64,000 nt of DNA. Origin: Microcella indica (GTDB lineage: Bacteria > Actinomycetota > Actinomycetes > Actinomycetales > Microbacteriaceae). Position numbers and translations under genes: made by a program. The notes beneath the pieces were generated by a model, which was not told where the DNA came from, searched no databases, and saw only the letters and a program-made list of their open reading frames with translations. Every line of letters starts with the position of its first letter. Position 1 is the stretch's first letter. Location of the stretch: contig NZ_CP058670.1 of the NCBI RefSeq assembly GCF_013414345.1, positions 496,001 through 560,000 of the forward strand, in the 5' to 3' direction. This document shows, piece by piece, positions 11,426-18,399 of this stretch.

Positions 11426-12934
11426 GTGTCCCTGCTGTCCAAGATTCCGTTCCGCCAGTCCCAGACGCTCGGCGCGCTGCGCAGCCCGCGCATCCTCACG
11501 CGCGAGGTGCTCGCGGGCCTCGTCGTCGCGATCGCGCTCATCCCCGAGGCGATCGCCTTCTCGATCATCGCGGGCGTCGACCCGCGCGTCGGGCTGTTCT
11601 CCTCGTTCGTCATGGCCGTCGCGATCGCCTTCCTCGGCGGTCGCCCCGCCATGATCACCGCCGCGACGGGAGCGATCGCGCTCGTGATCGCGCCGGTCGC
11701 GCGCGAGTACGGCACCGACTACTTCATCGCCACGGTGATTCTCGGCGGGCTCATCCAGGTGGTCATGGCGGCGACCGGCTTCGCCAAGATCATGCGCTTC
11801 ATCCCGCGCTCGGTGATGGTCGGCTTCGTCAACGCGCTCGCGATCCTCATCTTCACCGCGCAGCTGCCCTACCTGTTCGATGTGCCGTGGCAGGTCTACC
11901 CGCTCGTCGCGGTCGGCCTCCTCATCATGATCGGGATGCCCCGCCTCACGACTGTCGTGCCGGCACCGCTCGTCGCGGTCGTCGTCGTGACGGTTCTCGT
12001 CGCGTGGATGTCGATCACGGTTCCGACTGTGGGCGACCAGGGCGACCTGCCCGAGAGCCTGCCCGAGCTGCTCTGGCCGGACGTGCCGCTGAACCTCGAG
12101 ACGCTCGGCATCATCGGGCCATACGCGATCGCCCTCGCGGTCGTCGGGCTTCTCGAGTCGCTGCTGACGGCGAAGCTCGTCGACGACATCACCGACACCC
12201 CGTCGGGCAAGACCCGTGAGGCGTACGGCCAGGGCATCGCCAACGTGCTCAGCGGCTTCTTCGGCGGCATGGGCGGGTGCGCCATGATCGGCCAGACGAT
12301 GATCAACGTGAAGGTCTCGCGAGCGCGCACACGCCTCTCGACGTTCTTCGCCGGCGTGTTCCTCCTCGTCCTGGTACTCGCCCTCGGCGATGTCGTCGCG
12401 GCGATCCCCATGGCTGCGCTCGTCGCCGTCATGGTCATGGTGGCCTTCGCGACGTTCGACTGGCACAGCGTGCAGCTGGGCACGCTGCGGCGCATGCCGA
12501 AGAGCGAGACCTCCGTCATGGTCACGACGGTCGTCGCGGTCGTCGTCACGCACAACCTCGCCATCGGGGTCGGTCTCGGTGTGGTCGTCGCCATGGCGCT
12601 CTTCGCCCGCCGGGTCGCCCACTTCGCGACCGTGGAGCGGCGCATCGTCGACGCGCTCGACGGAACGCAGTCGGCGCTGTACACGGTCGACGGGGAGCTG
12701 TTCTTCGCCTCGAGCAACGACCTCACGACGCAGTTCCACTACCGCGACGACCCCGAGTACGTCGTCATCGACCTCTCGCGCTCGCACATCTGGGACGCCT
12801 CGACGGTCGCCTCGCTCGACGCCATCACGACGAAGTACGAGCGCTACGGCAAGAGCGTCGAGATCATCGACATGAATGACGAGTCGTCAGCGCTGCACGG
12901 GCGCCTCGCCGGCCACCTCGGCGCCGGGCACTAG
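11426..12934 (+). CDS. SulP-family anion transporter with STAS domain
   Basis: A 502-residue inner-membrane transporter of the SulP (SLC26) family. The early block AGLVVAIALIPEAIAFSI is the family signature of helices 1-2, about a dozen membrane segments follow, and a cytoplasmic STAS domain fills the last ~90 residues (VVIDLSRSHIWDASTVASLD). Substrates of the family are sulfate, bicarbonate or dicarboxylates. The GTG at 11426 has AAGGG seven bases upstream and is the best start; a GTG at 11417 adds three residues. A bicarbonate role would fit the carbon-uptake genes at 57 kb, but that is inference. Confidence 0.88.
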   Translation: MSLLSKIPFRQSQTLGALRSPRILTREVLAGLVVAIALIPEAIAFSIIAGVDPRVGLFSSFVMAVAIAFLGGRPAMITAATGAIALVIAPVAREYGTDYFIATVILGGLIQVVMAATGFAKIMRFIPRSVMVGFVNALAILIFTAQLPYLFDVPWQVYPLVAVGLLIMIGMPRLTTVVPAPLVAVVVVTVLVAWMSITVPTVGDQGDLPESLPELLWPDVPLNLETLGIIGPYAIALAVVGLLESLLTAKLVDDITDTPSGKTREAYGQGIANVLSGFFGGMGGCAMIGQTMINVKVSRARTRLSTFFAGVFLLVLVLALGDVVAAIPMAALVAVMVMVAFATFDWHSVQLGTLRRMPKSETSVMVTTVVAVVVTHNLAIGVGLGVVVAMALFARRVAHFATVERRIVDALDGTQSALYTVDGELFFASSNDLTTQFHYRDDPEYVVIDLSRSHIWDASTVASLDAITTKYERYGKSVEIIDMNDESSALHGRLAGHLGAGH

Positions 12935-12948
12935 CGCGCCGAGAGGTG

Positions 12949-13016
12949 TCGAGTCGAGTGCTTCTGTCGAGTTGACGGTTCGCGACACTCCTGTTCGACA
13001 GAAGCGCACAACTCGA
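12949..13016. terminator. Long hairpin between convergent genes
   Basis: TCGAGT...GTGCTTCTGTCGA on the left pairs with TCGACAGAAG..CAC.ACTCGA on the right, with a two-base bulge and a loop of about 25 bases. It lies between two convergent stop codons and could terminate both messages. There is no U-tract. Confidence 0.5.
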
Positions 13017-13025
13017 CGCGGCTGA

Positions 13026-13457
13026 TCAGCGGGTGAGGCCCATCTGCAGGTCGACGCGGTAGCCGTGCTTCGTGGCGGCGATCACGATCGGGATGCGCGG
13101 CTTGTCGCCGCGACCCTCCAGCCGGCGGATCGCCTCGTCGACCACACCCTCGAGCCCGCGTGGCACCGTGCCGACGACGCCGCTCACGCGGCGCCCGGCG
13201 AAGACGCGGATCTCGAGCGGAGCATCCACCTTCTCCTGCTCCAGCGAGCGGGCCGGTGTCGCGGTGGTGAGCGTCTCGGGGTCTTCGCCGCTCAGGGCGG
13301 TGAGCTCGTCCTGGTGGGCGTCGCTACCGGCGAGCCGCATCGTCGTCGACTTCTTGTTCGGCACGAGGTCGTAGTCGTAGTCGTCGAGCGAGCCGCTGCC
13401 GCGGTCGCTCTTGGGCAGATGCGCGTCGGCGCTGGAGGTGCGTCGCCAGAAGGGCAT
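13026..13457 (-). CDS. Conserved hypothetical protein, 143 aa
   Basis: I do not recognise a named family. The N-terminal half is polar and probably unfolded (DDYDYDLVPNKKS around residues 25-37). The C-terminal half looks folded, with EIRVFAGRRVSGVVG and a final RIPIVIAATKHGYRVDLQMG strand pattern. No membrane segment or signal peptide is seen. The -10 hexamer TAGCAT at 13469-13464 puts the transcript start on its ATG, and the hexamer contains the stop codon of the aquaporin gene upstream. It may therefore be transcribed separately from, and in addition to, the arsenic operon. Confidence 0.7.
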   Translation of the reverse strand: MPFWRRTSSADAHLPKSDRGSGSLDDYDYDLVPNKKSTTMRLAGSDAHQDELTALSGEDPETLTTATPARSLEQEKVDAPLEIRVFAGRRVSGVVGTVPRGLEGVVDEAIRRLEGRGDKPRIPIVIAATKHGYRVDLQMGLTR

Positions 13458-13463
13458 GCGCCG

Positions 13464-13469
13464 ATGCTA
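13464..13469 (-). promoter_or_regulatory. -10 hexamer TAGCAT for the 143-aa protein
   Basis: Followed by six bases and ATG on the minus strand. TAG is also the stop codon of the upstream aquaporin gene. Confidence 0.5.
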
Positions 13470-14234
13470 GTGGGCGCCGCTGCGCTGCGTCTCGGGCTCG
13501 ACGTGCGCGGCGGCGTCCGTGAGCGTGCCGGGCTCGCCGGGGTCGCCCGGCGTCTCGGCGACGACGATGACGGTGCGCGGGTAGAGCAGCACGGCGAGCC
13601 CGACGGCGATGGCTGCGCCGAGCAGTTGCGCGGCGATGAAGGGCGGGGCGCTCGCCGGGGCGATCCCTGCGAAGGTGTCTGACAGCATCCGCCCGATCGT
13701 GATGGCGGGGTTCGCGAAGCTCGTGGATGCCGTGAAGAAGTACGCCGAGCCGATGTAGGCGCCGACCGCGGGCGCCACCCAGTCGAGACGGTTCGAGCGC
13801 ACGAGGGCGAGGATCACGAGCACGAGTCCCGCCGCGGCGACGACCTCCGCGAGAAGATTCGCTCCCGTCGCGCGCGCGGTCGTGCTGATCGTCACCGCGG
13901 GCAGGGCGAACATGGCGTTGCCGAGAATCGCGCCGGATGCGCACCCTGCGATCTGCGCGACGACGTACGCGGGGGCGTCCCGCCACCTCATGTCGCCCAG
14001 GGTCGCGATGGCGAGGGTCACGGCGGGGTTGAAGTGCGCCCCGCCGACGGGGCCGAAGACGAGGATGAGCACCGTGAGGCCCATCGCTGTCGCGAGTGCG
14101 TTGATGAGCAGCTGTACGCCGACGTCGGGCGTGAGGGTCGTCGCCATGATGCCGGAGCCGATGACGATCGCGGCGAGCAGAGCGCTGCCGAGGTATTCGG
14201 CGAGCAGGCGGCGGGGCAGCGGGGGAGTGGTCAC
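13467..14234 (-). CDS. aqpS: Aquaporin/aquaglyceroporin, probable arsenite channel
   Basis: A 255-residue MIP-family channel with six membrane helices. Both NPA boxes are intact: GGAHFNPAVT at about residue 64 and FANPAITIGR at about residue 173. The acidic C-terminal tail is unusual. It lies four bases after arsR on the same strand and next to divergent arsC. In rhizobia an aquaglyceroporin (AqpS) in the same setting lets arsenite made by arsenate reduction leave the cell. I infer the same role; the general alternative is water or glycerol flux. No ArsB or ACR3 pump is in this cluster, which strengthens the inference. Confidence 0.8.
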   Translation of the reverse strand: MTTPPLPRRLLAEYLGSALLAAIVIGSGIMATTLTPDVGVQLLINALATAMGLTVLILVFGPVGGAHFNPAVTLAIATLGDMRWRDAPAYVVAQIAGCASGAILGNAMFALPAVTISTTARATGANLLAEVVAAAGLVLVILALVRSNRLDWVAPAVGAYIGSAYFFTASTSFANPAITIGRMLSDTFAGIAPASAPPFIAAQLLGAAIAVGLAVLLYPRTVIVVAETPGDPGEPGTLTDAAAHVEPETQRSGAH

Positions 14235-14238
14235 GGGC

Positions 14239-14589
14239 TTAGACCGTCGCGAGGAGGTGGGCGACGGAGTCGAGCGAGCCGGGCACGAGCCGGAAGTACG
14301 CCCACGTGCCGCGCTTCTCGCGCTCGAGGTATCCGGAGTCGACGAGCACCTTGAGGTGGTGCGAGACGGTCGGCTGGCTGAGACCGAGCGGCTCGGTGAG
14401 GTCGCACACGCATGCCTCGGCGCCCTCGCTCGCGGCGACGATCGAGATGAGCCTCAATCGCGCCGGGTCGGCGAGGGCCTTGAGCGAACGGGCGAGGTCG
14501 TCGGCGTGGTCGGCGCTGATCGTCTCGCGCGTGAGGGGCGAGCAGCACGCCGTGGCGTCGATGACGGGCAGCAGTTCTCGTGTGGTCAT
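14239..14589 (-). CDS. arsR: ArsR/SmtB-family arsenic-responsive repressor
   Basis: A 116-residue winged-helix repressor. SLKALADPARLRLIS and LGLSQPTVSHHLKVL are the dimer and recognition helices of ArsR. Cysteines C15 and C16 near the N-terminus plus C60 and C62 match in placement the As(III) ligands of the corynebacterial ArsR type (a Cys pair at 15/16 and one in the 50s), not the CxCxxC of Escherichia coli. It is first in an operon with the aquaporin and divergent from arsC. It should repress both directions until arsenite binds. Confidence 0.92.
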   Translation of the reverse strand: MTTRELLPVIDATACCSPLTRETISADHADDLARSLKALADPARLRLISIVAASEGAEACVCDLTEPLGLSQPTVSHHLKVLVDSGYLEREKRGTWAYFRLVPGSLDSVAHLLATV

Positions 14590-14635
14590 GCGGGCATCCC
14601 CTCGTTCATCGTGCGTTCACCGTCGGGCTGTTCCA

Positions 14636-14694
14636 TTGACAGTGGTCGATGCGATGAGCGTATCCTGGTCATCGACATTCATCAATACATCAGG
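14636..14694. promoter_or_regulatory. Divergent arsR/arsC promoters and ArsR operator
   Basis: For arsC, TTGACA (14636-14641) and TATCCT (14661-14666) are 19 bases apart. For arsR on the minus strand, TTGATG (14685-14680) and TACGCT (14662-14657) are 17 apart. The two -10 boxes overlap. The T/A-rich block with repeated TGATG units (14670-14694) covers the arsR -35 and the arsC start point, so one bound ArsR dimer would block both. Confidence 0.6.
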
Positions 14695-14751
14695 TGCTGC
14701 CCCTCCGGGGTCGGCCCGCCCGCGCACCTACTCACTCACGAGGGAGCACCC

Positions 14752-15159
14752 GTGTCCGACACCCCCACCGTCCTGTTCGTCTGCGTCCACAACGCCGGCC
14801 GCTCGCAGATGGCCGCCGGCTACTTGCGCCACTTCGCCGGCGACCGCGTCGAGGTGCTCTCGGCCGGTTCGGAGCCCAAGGATCAGATCAACCCGACCGC
14901 GGTCGAGGCGATGGCGGAGGAGGGCATCGACATCGCGAACAACACGCCCAAGGTGCTCACGACGGAGGCCGTGCGCGACTCGGACGTCGTCATCACGATG
15001 GGCTGCGGCGACGCGTGCCCGATCTTCCCCGGCAAGCGCTACGAAGATTGGGAGCTCGAGGACCCTGCCGGGCAGGGCATCGAGTCGGTGCGCGTGATCC
15101 GCGACGACATCAAGGGCCGCATCCAGGCGCTCCTCGCGGAGCTCGTCCCCACCGCCTGA
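14752..15159 (+). CDS. arsC: Arsenate reductase, mycothiol/thioredoxin-linked LMW-phosphatase type
   Basis: A 135-residue arsenate reductase of the low-molecular-weight phosphatase fold. CVHNAGRSQ at residues 11-19 is the CX5R oxyanion loop (C11, R17), and C85/C89 in MGCGDACP supply resolving cysteines. GKRYEDWELEDPAGQ follows, as in actinobacterial arsenate-mycothiol transferases. It turns arsenate into arsenite, which the neighbouring aquaporin can release. The GTG at 14752 follows a GAGGGAG ribosome-binding site. In-frame codons further upstream run through the arsR promoter and are not used. Confidence 0.92.
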   Translation: MSDTPTVLFVCVHNAGRSQMAAGYLRHFAGDRVEVLSAGSEPKDQINPTAVEAMAEEGIDIANNTPKVLTTEAVRDSDVVITMGCGDACPIFPGKRYEDWELEDPAGQGIESVRVIRDDIKGRIQALLAELVPTA

Positions 15160-15172
15160 GCCCGACTGGCCC

Positions 15173-15178
15173 TACGAT
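15173..15178 (+). promoter_or_regulatory. -10 hexamer TACGAT
   Basis: Ends seven bases before the GTG at 15185 and decides that start over the GTG at 15179. Confidence 0.5.
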
Positions 15179-15184
15179 GTGAGG

Positions 15185-15592
15185 GTGACCGAGCCCCTCG
15201 ATGCCATCGCGATCGCCGCCGAGGTCTTCGCGTGGCTCGCCCTCCCCGTGGGTCTCGTGCTTCTCGTGATCGGCATCGGCCGTCGCGCGTGGTCGAGCCG
15301 CTACACGACGGCGAAAGCTGTCGTCGCGACGGTGCGCGACCGCGATGCGAAGATCCGCTGGTTCGGGGAGGAGGGCGAGGTGCGCGAGAGCACGTCGCCG
15401 CTCACGGGTCAGATTCCTGCTGTCGGGGATGCCCGCACCGTGTGGGTGCACCCCTCGCGCCCGGACACGCCGCGCCTCGACGACCCCTCGCACGACGGGC
15501 GAGTGCTTCTGACTCTCGGCGGCATCCTCACCACCGTTGGGGCGATCGCGACGATCGTCGCGTTCCTGCTGCCCCTCATGGCGAGCGCGTAG
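15185..15592 (+). CDS. Small membrane protein, DUF3592-like
   Basis: A 135-residue protein with a membrane helix at each end (about residues 8-30 and 104-130) and a soluble loop between. The loop's order, with AVVATVRDRDAKIRWF and later VWVHPSRPDTPRL, resembles DUF3592 proteins; this is a weak match. Function unknown. It ends seven bases before the convergent MarR gene. Confidence 0.6.
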   Translation: MTEPLDAIAIAAEVFAWLALPVGLVLLVIGIGRRAWSSRYTTAKAVVATVRDRDAKIRWFGEEGEVRESTSPLTGQIPAVGDARTVWVHPSRPDTPRLDDPSHDGRVLLTLGGILTTVGAIATIVAFLLPLMASA

Positions 15593-15599
15593 GCACAGC

Positions 15600-16103
15600 T
15601 CAGGCAGGCATCTCGTCGAAGCCTGCACCGAGCGTGCGCAGCAGGTCGGCGAGCTGCGTCTGATCGGCGCGCGGCAGCCTCTCGAGCAGCTCGGTTTCGC
15701 TCTGCAGTAGCACGCCGATCGCGCGGTCGACGCGGCTGCGCCCCTCCGCCGACATCCTGACCCGGATGCTCCGCCCATCGTTGGGGTCGGTGCGACGCTC
15801 GACGAGCCCGCGCACGGTGAGCCGGTCGACCCGATTGGTCATGGTGCCGCTCGAGACGAGCGTCTGCTGCAGCAGAGCCTTGGGGCTGAGCTCGTAGGGT
15901 TCACCGGCGCGGCGCAGGGCGGAGAGCACGTCGAACTCCCACGATTCGAGCTCGGAGGCCGCGAAGGCGGCCCTGCGGGCGCGGTCGAGGTGCCGCGCGA
16001 GGCGGCTCACGCGCGAGAGCACCTGCAGCGGTTCGACGTCGAGGTCGGGGCGCTCGCGGCGCCACGCGTCGACGATGCGGTCGACCTCGTCCGGCTGCGT
16101 CAT
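15600..16103 (-). CDS. MarR-family transcriptional regulator
   Basis: A 167-residue winged-helix regulator. ELSPKALLQQTLVSSGTMTNRVDRL near residue 76 is the recognition helix region, and VERRTDPNDGRSIRVRMSAEG near residue 105 is the MarR wing with its DxRS-type turn. The ATG at 16103 has GATAAT at the leaderless distance; the longer reading would run into the tRNA-Gln gene. Targets are not evident; the small membrane gene facing it is the only close neighbour. Confidence 0.88.
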   Translation of the reverse strand: MTQPDEVDRIVDAWRRERPDLDVEPLQVLSRVSRLARHLDRARRAAFAASELESWEFDVLSALRRAGEPYELSPKALLQQTLVSSGTMTNRVDRLTVRGLVERRTDPNDGRSIRVRMSAEGRSRVDRAIGVLLQSETELLERLPRADQTQLADLLRTLGAGFDEMPA

Positions 16104-16109
16104 CCCCCC

Positions 16110-16115
16110 ATTATC
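16110..16115 (-). promoter_or_regulatory. -10 hexamer GATAAT for the MarR gene
   Basis: GATAAT, six G residues, then ATG on the minus strand. One of the closest matches to consensus in the window. Confidence 0.6.
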
Positions 16116-16196
16116 GAGGTGCGCGCCTCGGCGTCGCCCTTTCGAGTGCTCGCGCGCGCTCTGGCAGACTGGAGCCGTCCCTCTCTGGGGGCGCTT

Positions 16197-16267
16197 TCCG
16201 CCTTGGTGTAATGGCAGCACGACAGCCTTTGGAGCTGTTAGGTCCAGGTTCGAGTCCTGGGGGCGGA
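16197..16267 (+). tRNA. tRNA-Gln (anticodon UUG)
   Basis: A full cloverleaf of 71 bases. The acceptor pairs TCCGCCT with GGGCGGA (ending in a T-G pair), the anticodon stem ACAGC/GCTGT closes the loop CTTTGGA with anticodon TTG, and the T arm CCAGG-TTCGAGT-CCTGG is perfect. CCA is not encoded. A strong hairpin overlaps its last three bases. Confidence 0.95.
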
Positions 16268-16287
16268 GCGATCCGAAGGATCGCTCC
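16265..16287 (+). terminator. Hairpin at the 3' end of tRNA-Gln
   Basis: GGAGCGATCC, a GAA loop, GGATCGCTCC: ten perfect pairs. The left arm starts inside the tRNA acceptor, so it may serve as terminator or processing signal. It also faces the end of the convergent nucleotidyltransferase gene. Confidence 0.6.
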
Positions 16288-16350
16288 GGAGTGACGGTCA
16301 GTCGAGTCACGTCGTGAATGGGCGCCGACACGCTCGAGAACTTTGGCTGG

Positions 16351-17202
16351 CTAGGCACTCTCTAGTCCGCGAAGAAACGCTTGAGCCGACTGGCTCACGT
16401 CTACCCGCAGTTGCTCCGTCGGCGAATCGTCACCGGCCTGGTTGAGTTGGAGCACAACTGCGCCCACAATGCCGGACGCCGGGTCTGCGAGCTTGCTCAC
16501 GGCTTCTACAACTATCTCCCTGACCGGCTCCACGTGCGGAGGTAGCCGAACCTCCGCAACGGCGGCCGCAGCGGCACGAGGCCCGCGCGGCGCGTACATG
16601 ATCACGAAAGCGAGATCGTACGCGTCCTTGTCTTCGCCGCGCGACATCATCGCTGCAGACTTCGCGGCCAGGTAACCCCCCAAGCTGGCGAACTTCAAGC
16701 GCACGGCATCCGGCGCTCCCGGCAACTCTGCAAGTATCGCGGTCGGAACCCGGAGGTTGCGCTCGATAGGATCGTGCAACGCAGCCGCCGGCCCGCGAAA
16801 ATTTTGGACCCTCGCCCTGGTCGCCCCCGGGAGCGCCATCGGTTGACCGGGGTGGTCGTAGACATCGCTGAGCAGATCGAGCCTTACTACGGAGTCACCG
16901 AGCACTCCGTTCCATTGCCACCCGTGGTCGCCTGACCTGGGATGGAACTGCGCAGCCTCGAGAGCCTGATCCAGCCACTCGAAGTCCTGATCATCGCGCT
17001 CAAAACTGAGACCCAACTCGAAGAGTAAATCCACGTCGGTCGTTCCCAGGTGCGGGTATGGCGAGTCGGGCGCCAAGAAGTCGGGGTTCAACCCGCCGAT
17101 GACGACGAAGTCGGAAACGTGAGGTCCTGCAAGCAGGGCCAACCGCACGAGCACTTCTTCCGCCCGGTGACGGGTGGCTCTACTTCGCTCGTCAGAAGCC
17201 AA
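16351..17202 (-). CDS. AbiEii-like nucleotidyltransferase (putative type IV toxin)
   Basis: A 283-residue protein with a minimal nucleotidyltransferase core: VVIGGLNP at 33-40, then TTDVDLLFE with D56 and D58, and a third acidic residue at D109 (VRLDLL). A later block KSAAMMSRGEDKDAYDL (181-197) resembles the AbiEii/MenT pattern in which a Lys and a KDxYDL motif bind nucleotide. Such proteins inhibit growth by modifying tRNA in AbiE phage-defence systems. The start is a TTG at 17202 with GGGAG seven bases upstream, overlapping the partner gene by 11 bases. Base composition is clearly lower in G+C than the flanks. The toxin role is inferred from family and pairing. Confidence 0.72.
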   Translation of the reverse strand: MASDERSRATRHRAEEVLVRLALLAGPHVSDFVVIGGLNPDFLAPDSPYPHLGTTDVDLLFELGLSFERDDQDFEWLDQALEAAQFHPRSGDHGWQWNGVLGDSVVRLDLLSDVYDHPGQPMALPGATRARVQNFRGPAAALHDPIERNLRVPTAILAELPGAPDAVRLKFASLGGYLAAKSAAMMSRGEDKDAYDLAFVIMYAPRGPRAAAAAVAEVRLPPHVEPVREIVVEAVSKLADPASGIVGAVVLQLNQAGDDSPTEQLRVDVSQSAQAFLRGLESA

Positions 17203-18262
17203 TCGCGATCTCCCGAAGGTGTTCCGCAGCCTCTAGCGCCCGCCCGCCAGAACGCACCAGGTCCGCATAGACCCGTACCGGAGACGCGACGGGCAGCCCA
17301 TCGATGTGTCGATCGAATTCGAAGGTGAAGCGCGGTGCGCTGCGAAGATGCACGCGTCCACCCCGATCGACGACCGTCATGTCGTCGTGGCGCGTTAGTC
17401 GCTCGATTGAGCTTTCGAAGTCCTTGTCGGGAACGTAGACAATCATGTCCGGCACAGATGTTGTGAACGGGGCAAGCGCAGAGGCACCAAGCCAGCCGGA
17501 GACTGCCCACGGTGTAGTTGTGAGACCTTGGGAAATGTAGCGTTGCCAATCGCGAGGTTCGCGCGAGAGCACGTGAAGTTCTGCACTCTCCTCGCTGTGG
17601 GTGGATCGCTTGTACCAGGCCGCCCAATCGCTCAACAGCCTCCCCCGCTGCGGAAGCTCTCGCCACGATGTCGGCCCTCTTTCTGGGCCGAACTTGGAGG
17701 TGTAGCCCTCGTTATCGAGCATGAGCAGGACCTTGGCAACCGAACTTGGCGAGATCCCTGTTGCTTCAGCGATCAACGAGATGCGGTCAATACTGCTCCA
17801 CGGTGTGGGTGCTGGACTCACCGCGGATATCTGACGACTGAGGATGTACTCGACGACCCGCTTCGCGCTGGGTGACCAGTTCATTCCGGTCAGCATGCGG
17901 CGCGGGATCGGTTTCGGCTTCTGTCGGGATATGTATATGCCGCTATCTGGGGTGATCTCTGCGTGACCAGCGGCATCCGCCCACGAGAGCCGGTGTTCAG
18001 TGAGCAACTCGACTGCACCGGGGCTCATGCGGCGCGCGGTGACGACCATTGTTCCGCGCTGCTCCGGATTGCGCGCCTTATTGAGCAGTATTCGAACGTC
18101 GGCAGGGAACCCTTCACCGATCCATTCTGGATCGAGTCGGATCGTTGTGCCGTTGTAGCGGAGCTCGACATGGTTGATGCCGTCGACTGGCATCATGGCG
18201 GGCGGCACGACGTTCATGAGAACAGCGATGCCGGGGTTGTTTCCAGATTTCACAGTTTTCAC
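17192..18262 (-). CDS. AbiEi-like antitoxin with central winged helix
   Basis: About 356 residues, with three parts. An N-terminal ~120-residue region contains TMVVTARRMSPGAVELL and resembles a domain seen in actinobacterial AbiEi-type proteins. A winged helix lies at about 158-188 (ISLIAEATGISPSSVAKVL). The C-terminus ends LPVASPVRVYADLVRSGGR, the closing motif of AbiEi antitoxins. It precedes and overlaps the nucleotidyltransferase gene, the usual antitoxin-toxin order. GTG 18262 is my start choice; GTG 18253 or codons further up to 18331 are possible. ATA and AAT codons, rare elsewhere here, point to acquisition by transfer. Confidence 0.65.
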   Translation of the reverse strand: MKTVKSGNNPGIAVLMNVVPPAMMPVDGINHVELRYNGTTIRLDPEWIGEGFPADVRILLNKARNPEQRGTMVVTARRMSPGAVELLTEHRLSWADAAGHAEITPDSGIYISRQKPKPIPRRMLTGMNWSPSAKRVVEYILSRQISAVSPAPTPWSSIDRISLIAEATGISPSSVAKVLLMLDNEGYTSKFGPERGPTSWRELPQRGRLLSDWAAWYKRSTHSEESAELHVLSREPRDWQRYISQGLTTTPWAVSGWLGASALAPFTTSVPDMIVYVPDKDFESSIERLTRHDDMTVVDRGGRVHLRSAPRFTFEFDRHIDGLPVASPVRVYADLVRSGGRALEAAEHLREIAIGF

Positions 18263-18289
18263 TGTATCAAGAAACAACTCAGTTTTCTC
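18252..18289. promoter_or_regulatory. Candidate AbiEi operator at the antitoxin start
   Basis: ACAGT (18252-18256) and ACTGT (18261-18265) form a palindrome over the likely start codons, and CAGTTTTC recurs at about 18281-18288. AbiEi proteins repress their own promoters through such repeats. The region is A/T rich on the minus strand upstream side, as expected of a promoter. Confidence 0.4.
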
Positions 18290-18358
18290 GAAATAACTTC
18301 CAAGAAGCTGGAAGGGGAAACAAATCGGCACAGTACTCGAGGTCCGCTCCCGTGGGCG

Positions 18359-18394
18359 ACGACCGCTGACACAATGACGACCGCTGACACAATG
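18359..18394 (+). repeat. Perfect 18-bp tandem duplication in the glmU promoter
   Basis: ACGACCGCTGACACAATG occurs twice head to tail. Each copy contains the hexamer CACAAT, so the duplication makes two possible -10 elements upstream of glmU. Confidence 0.85.
18388..18393 (+). promoter_or_regulatory. -10 hexamer CACAAT for glmU
   Basis: Ends seven bases before the glmU ATG; a second copy sits 18 bases upstream in the tandem repeat. Confidence 0.5.
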
Positions 18395-18399
18395 GGGCC

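Noticed and set aside
12949-13016. Inverted repeat after the SulP gene as the end of an insertion sequence or MITE
   Set aside because: There is no target duplication or transposase, and its position between convergent stops fits a terminator better.
16197-18394. tRNA-Gln as an integration site with a direct repeat of the tRNA end beyond the AbiE island
   Set aside because: I compared the tRNA 3' bases with the sequence before glmU and found only short, weak similarity near 18337; no integrase is present.
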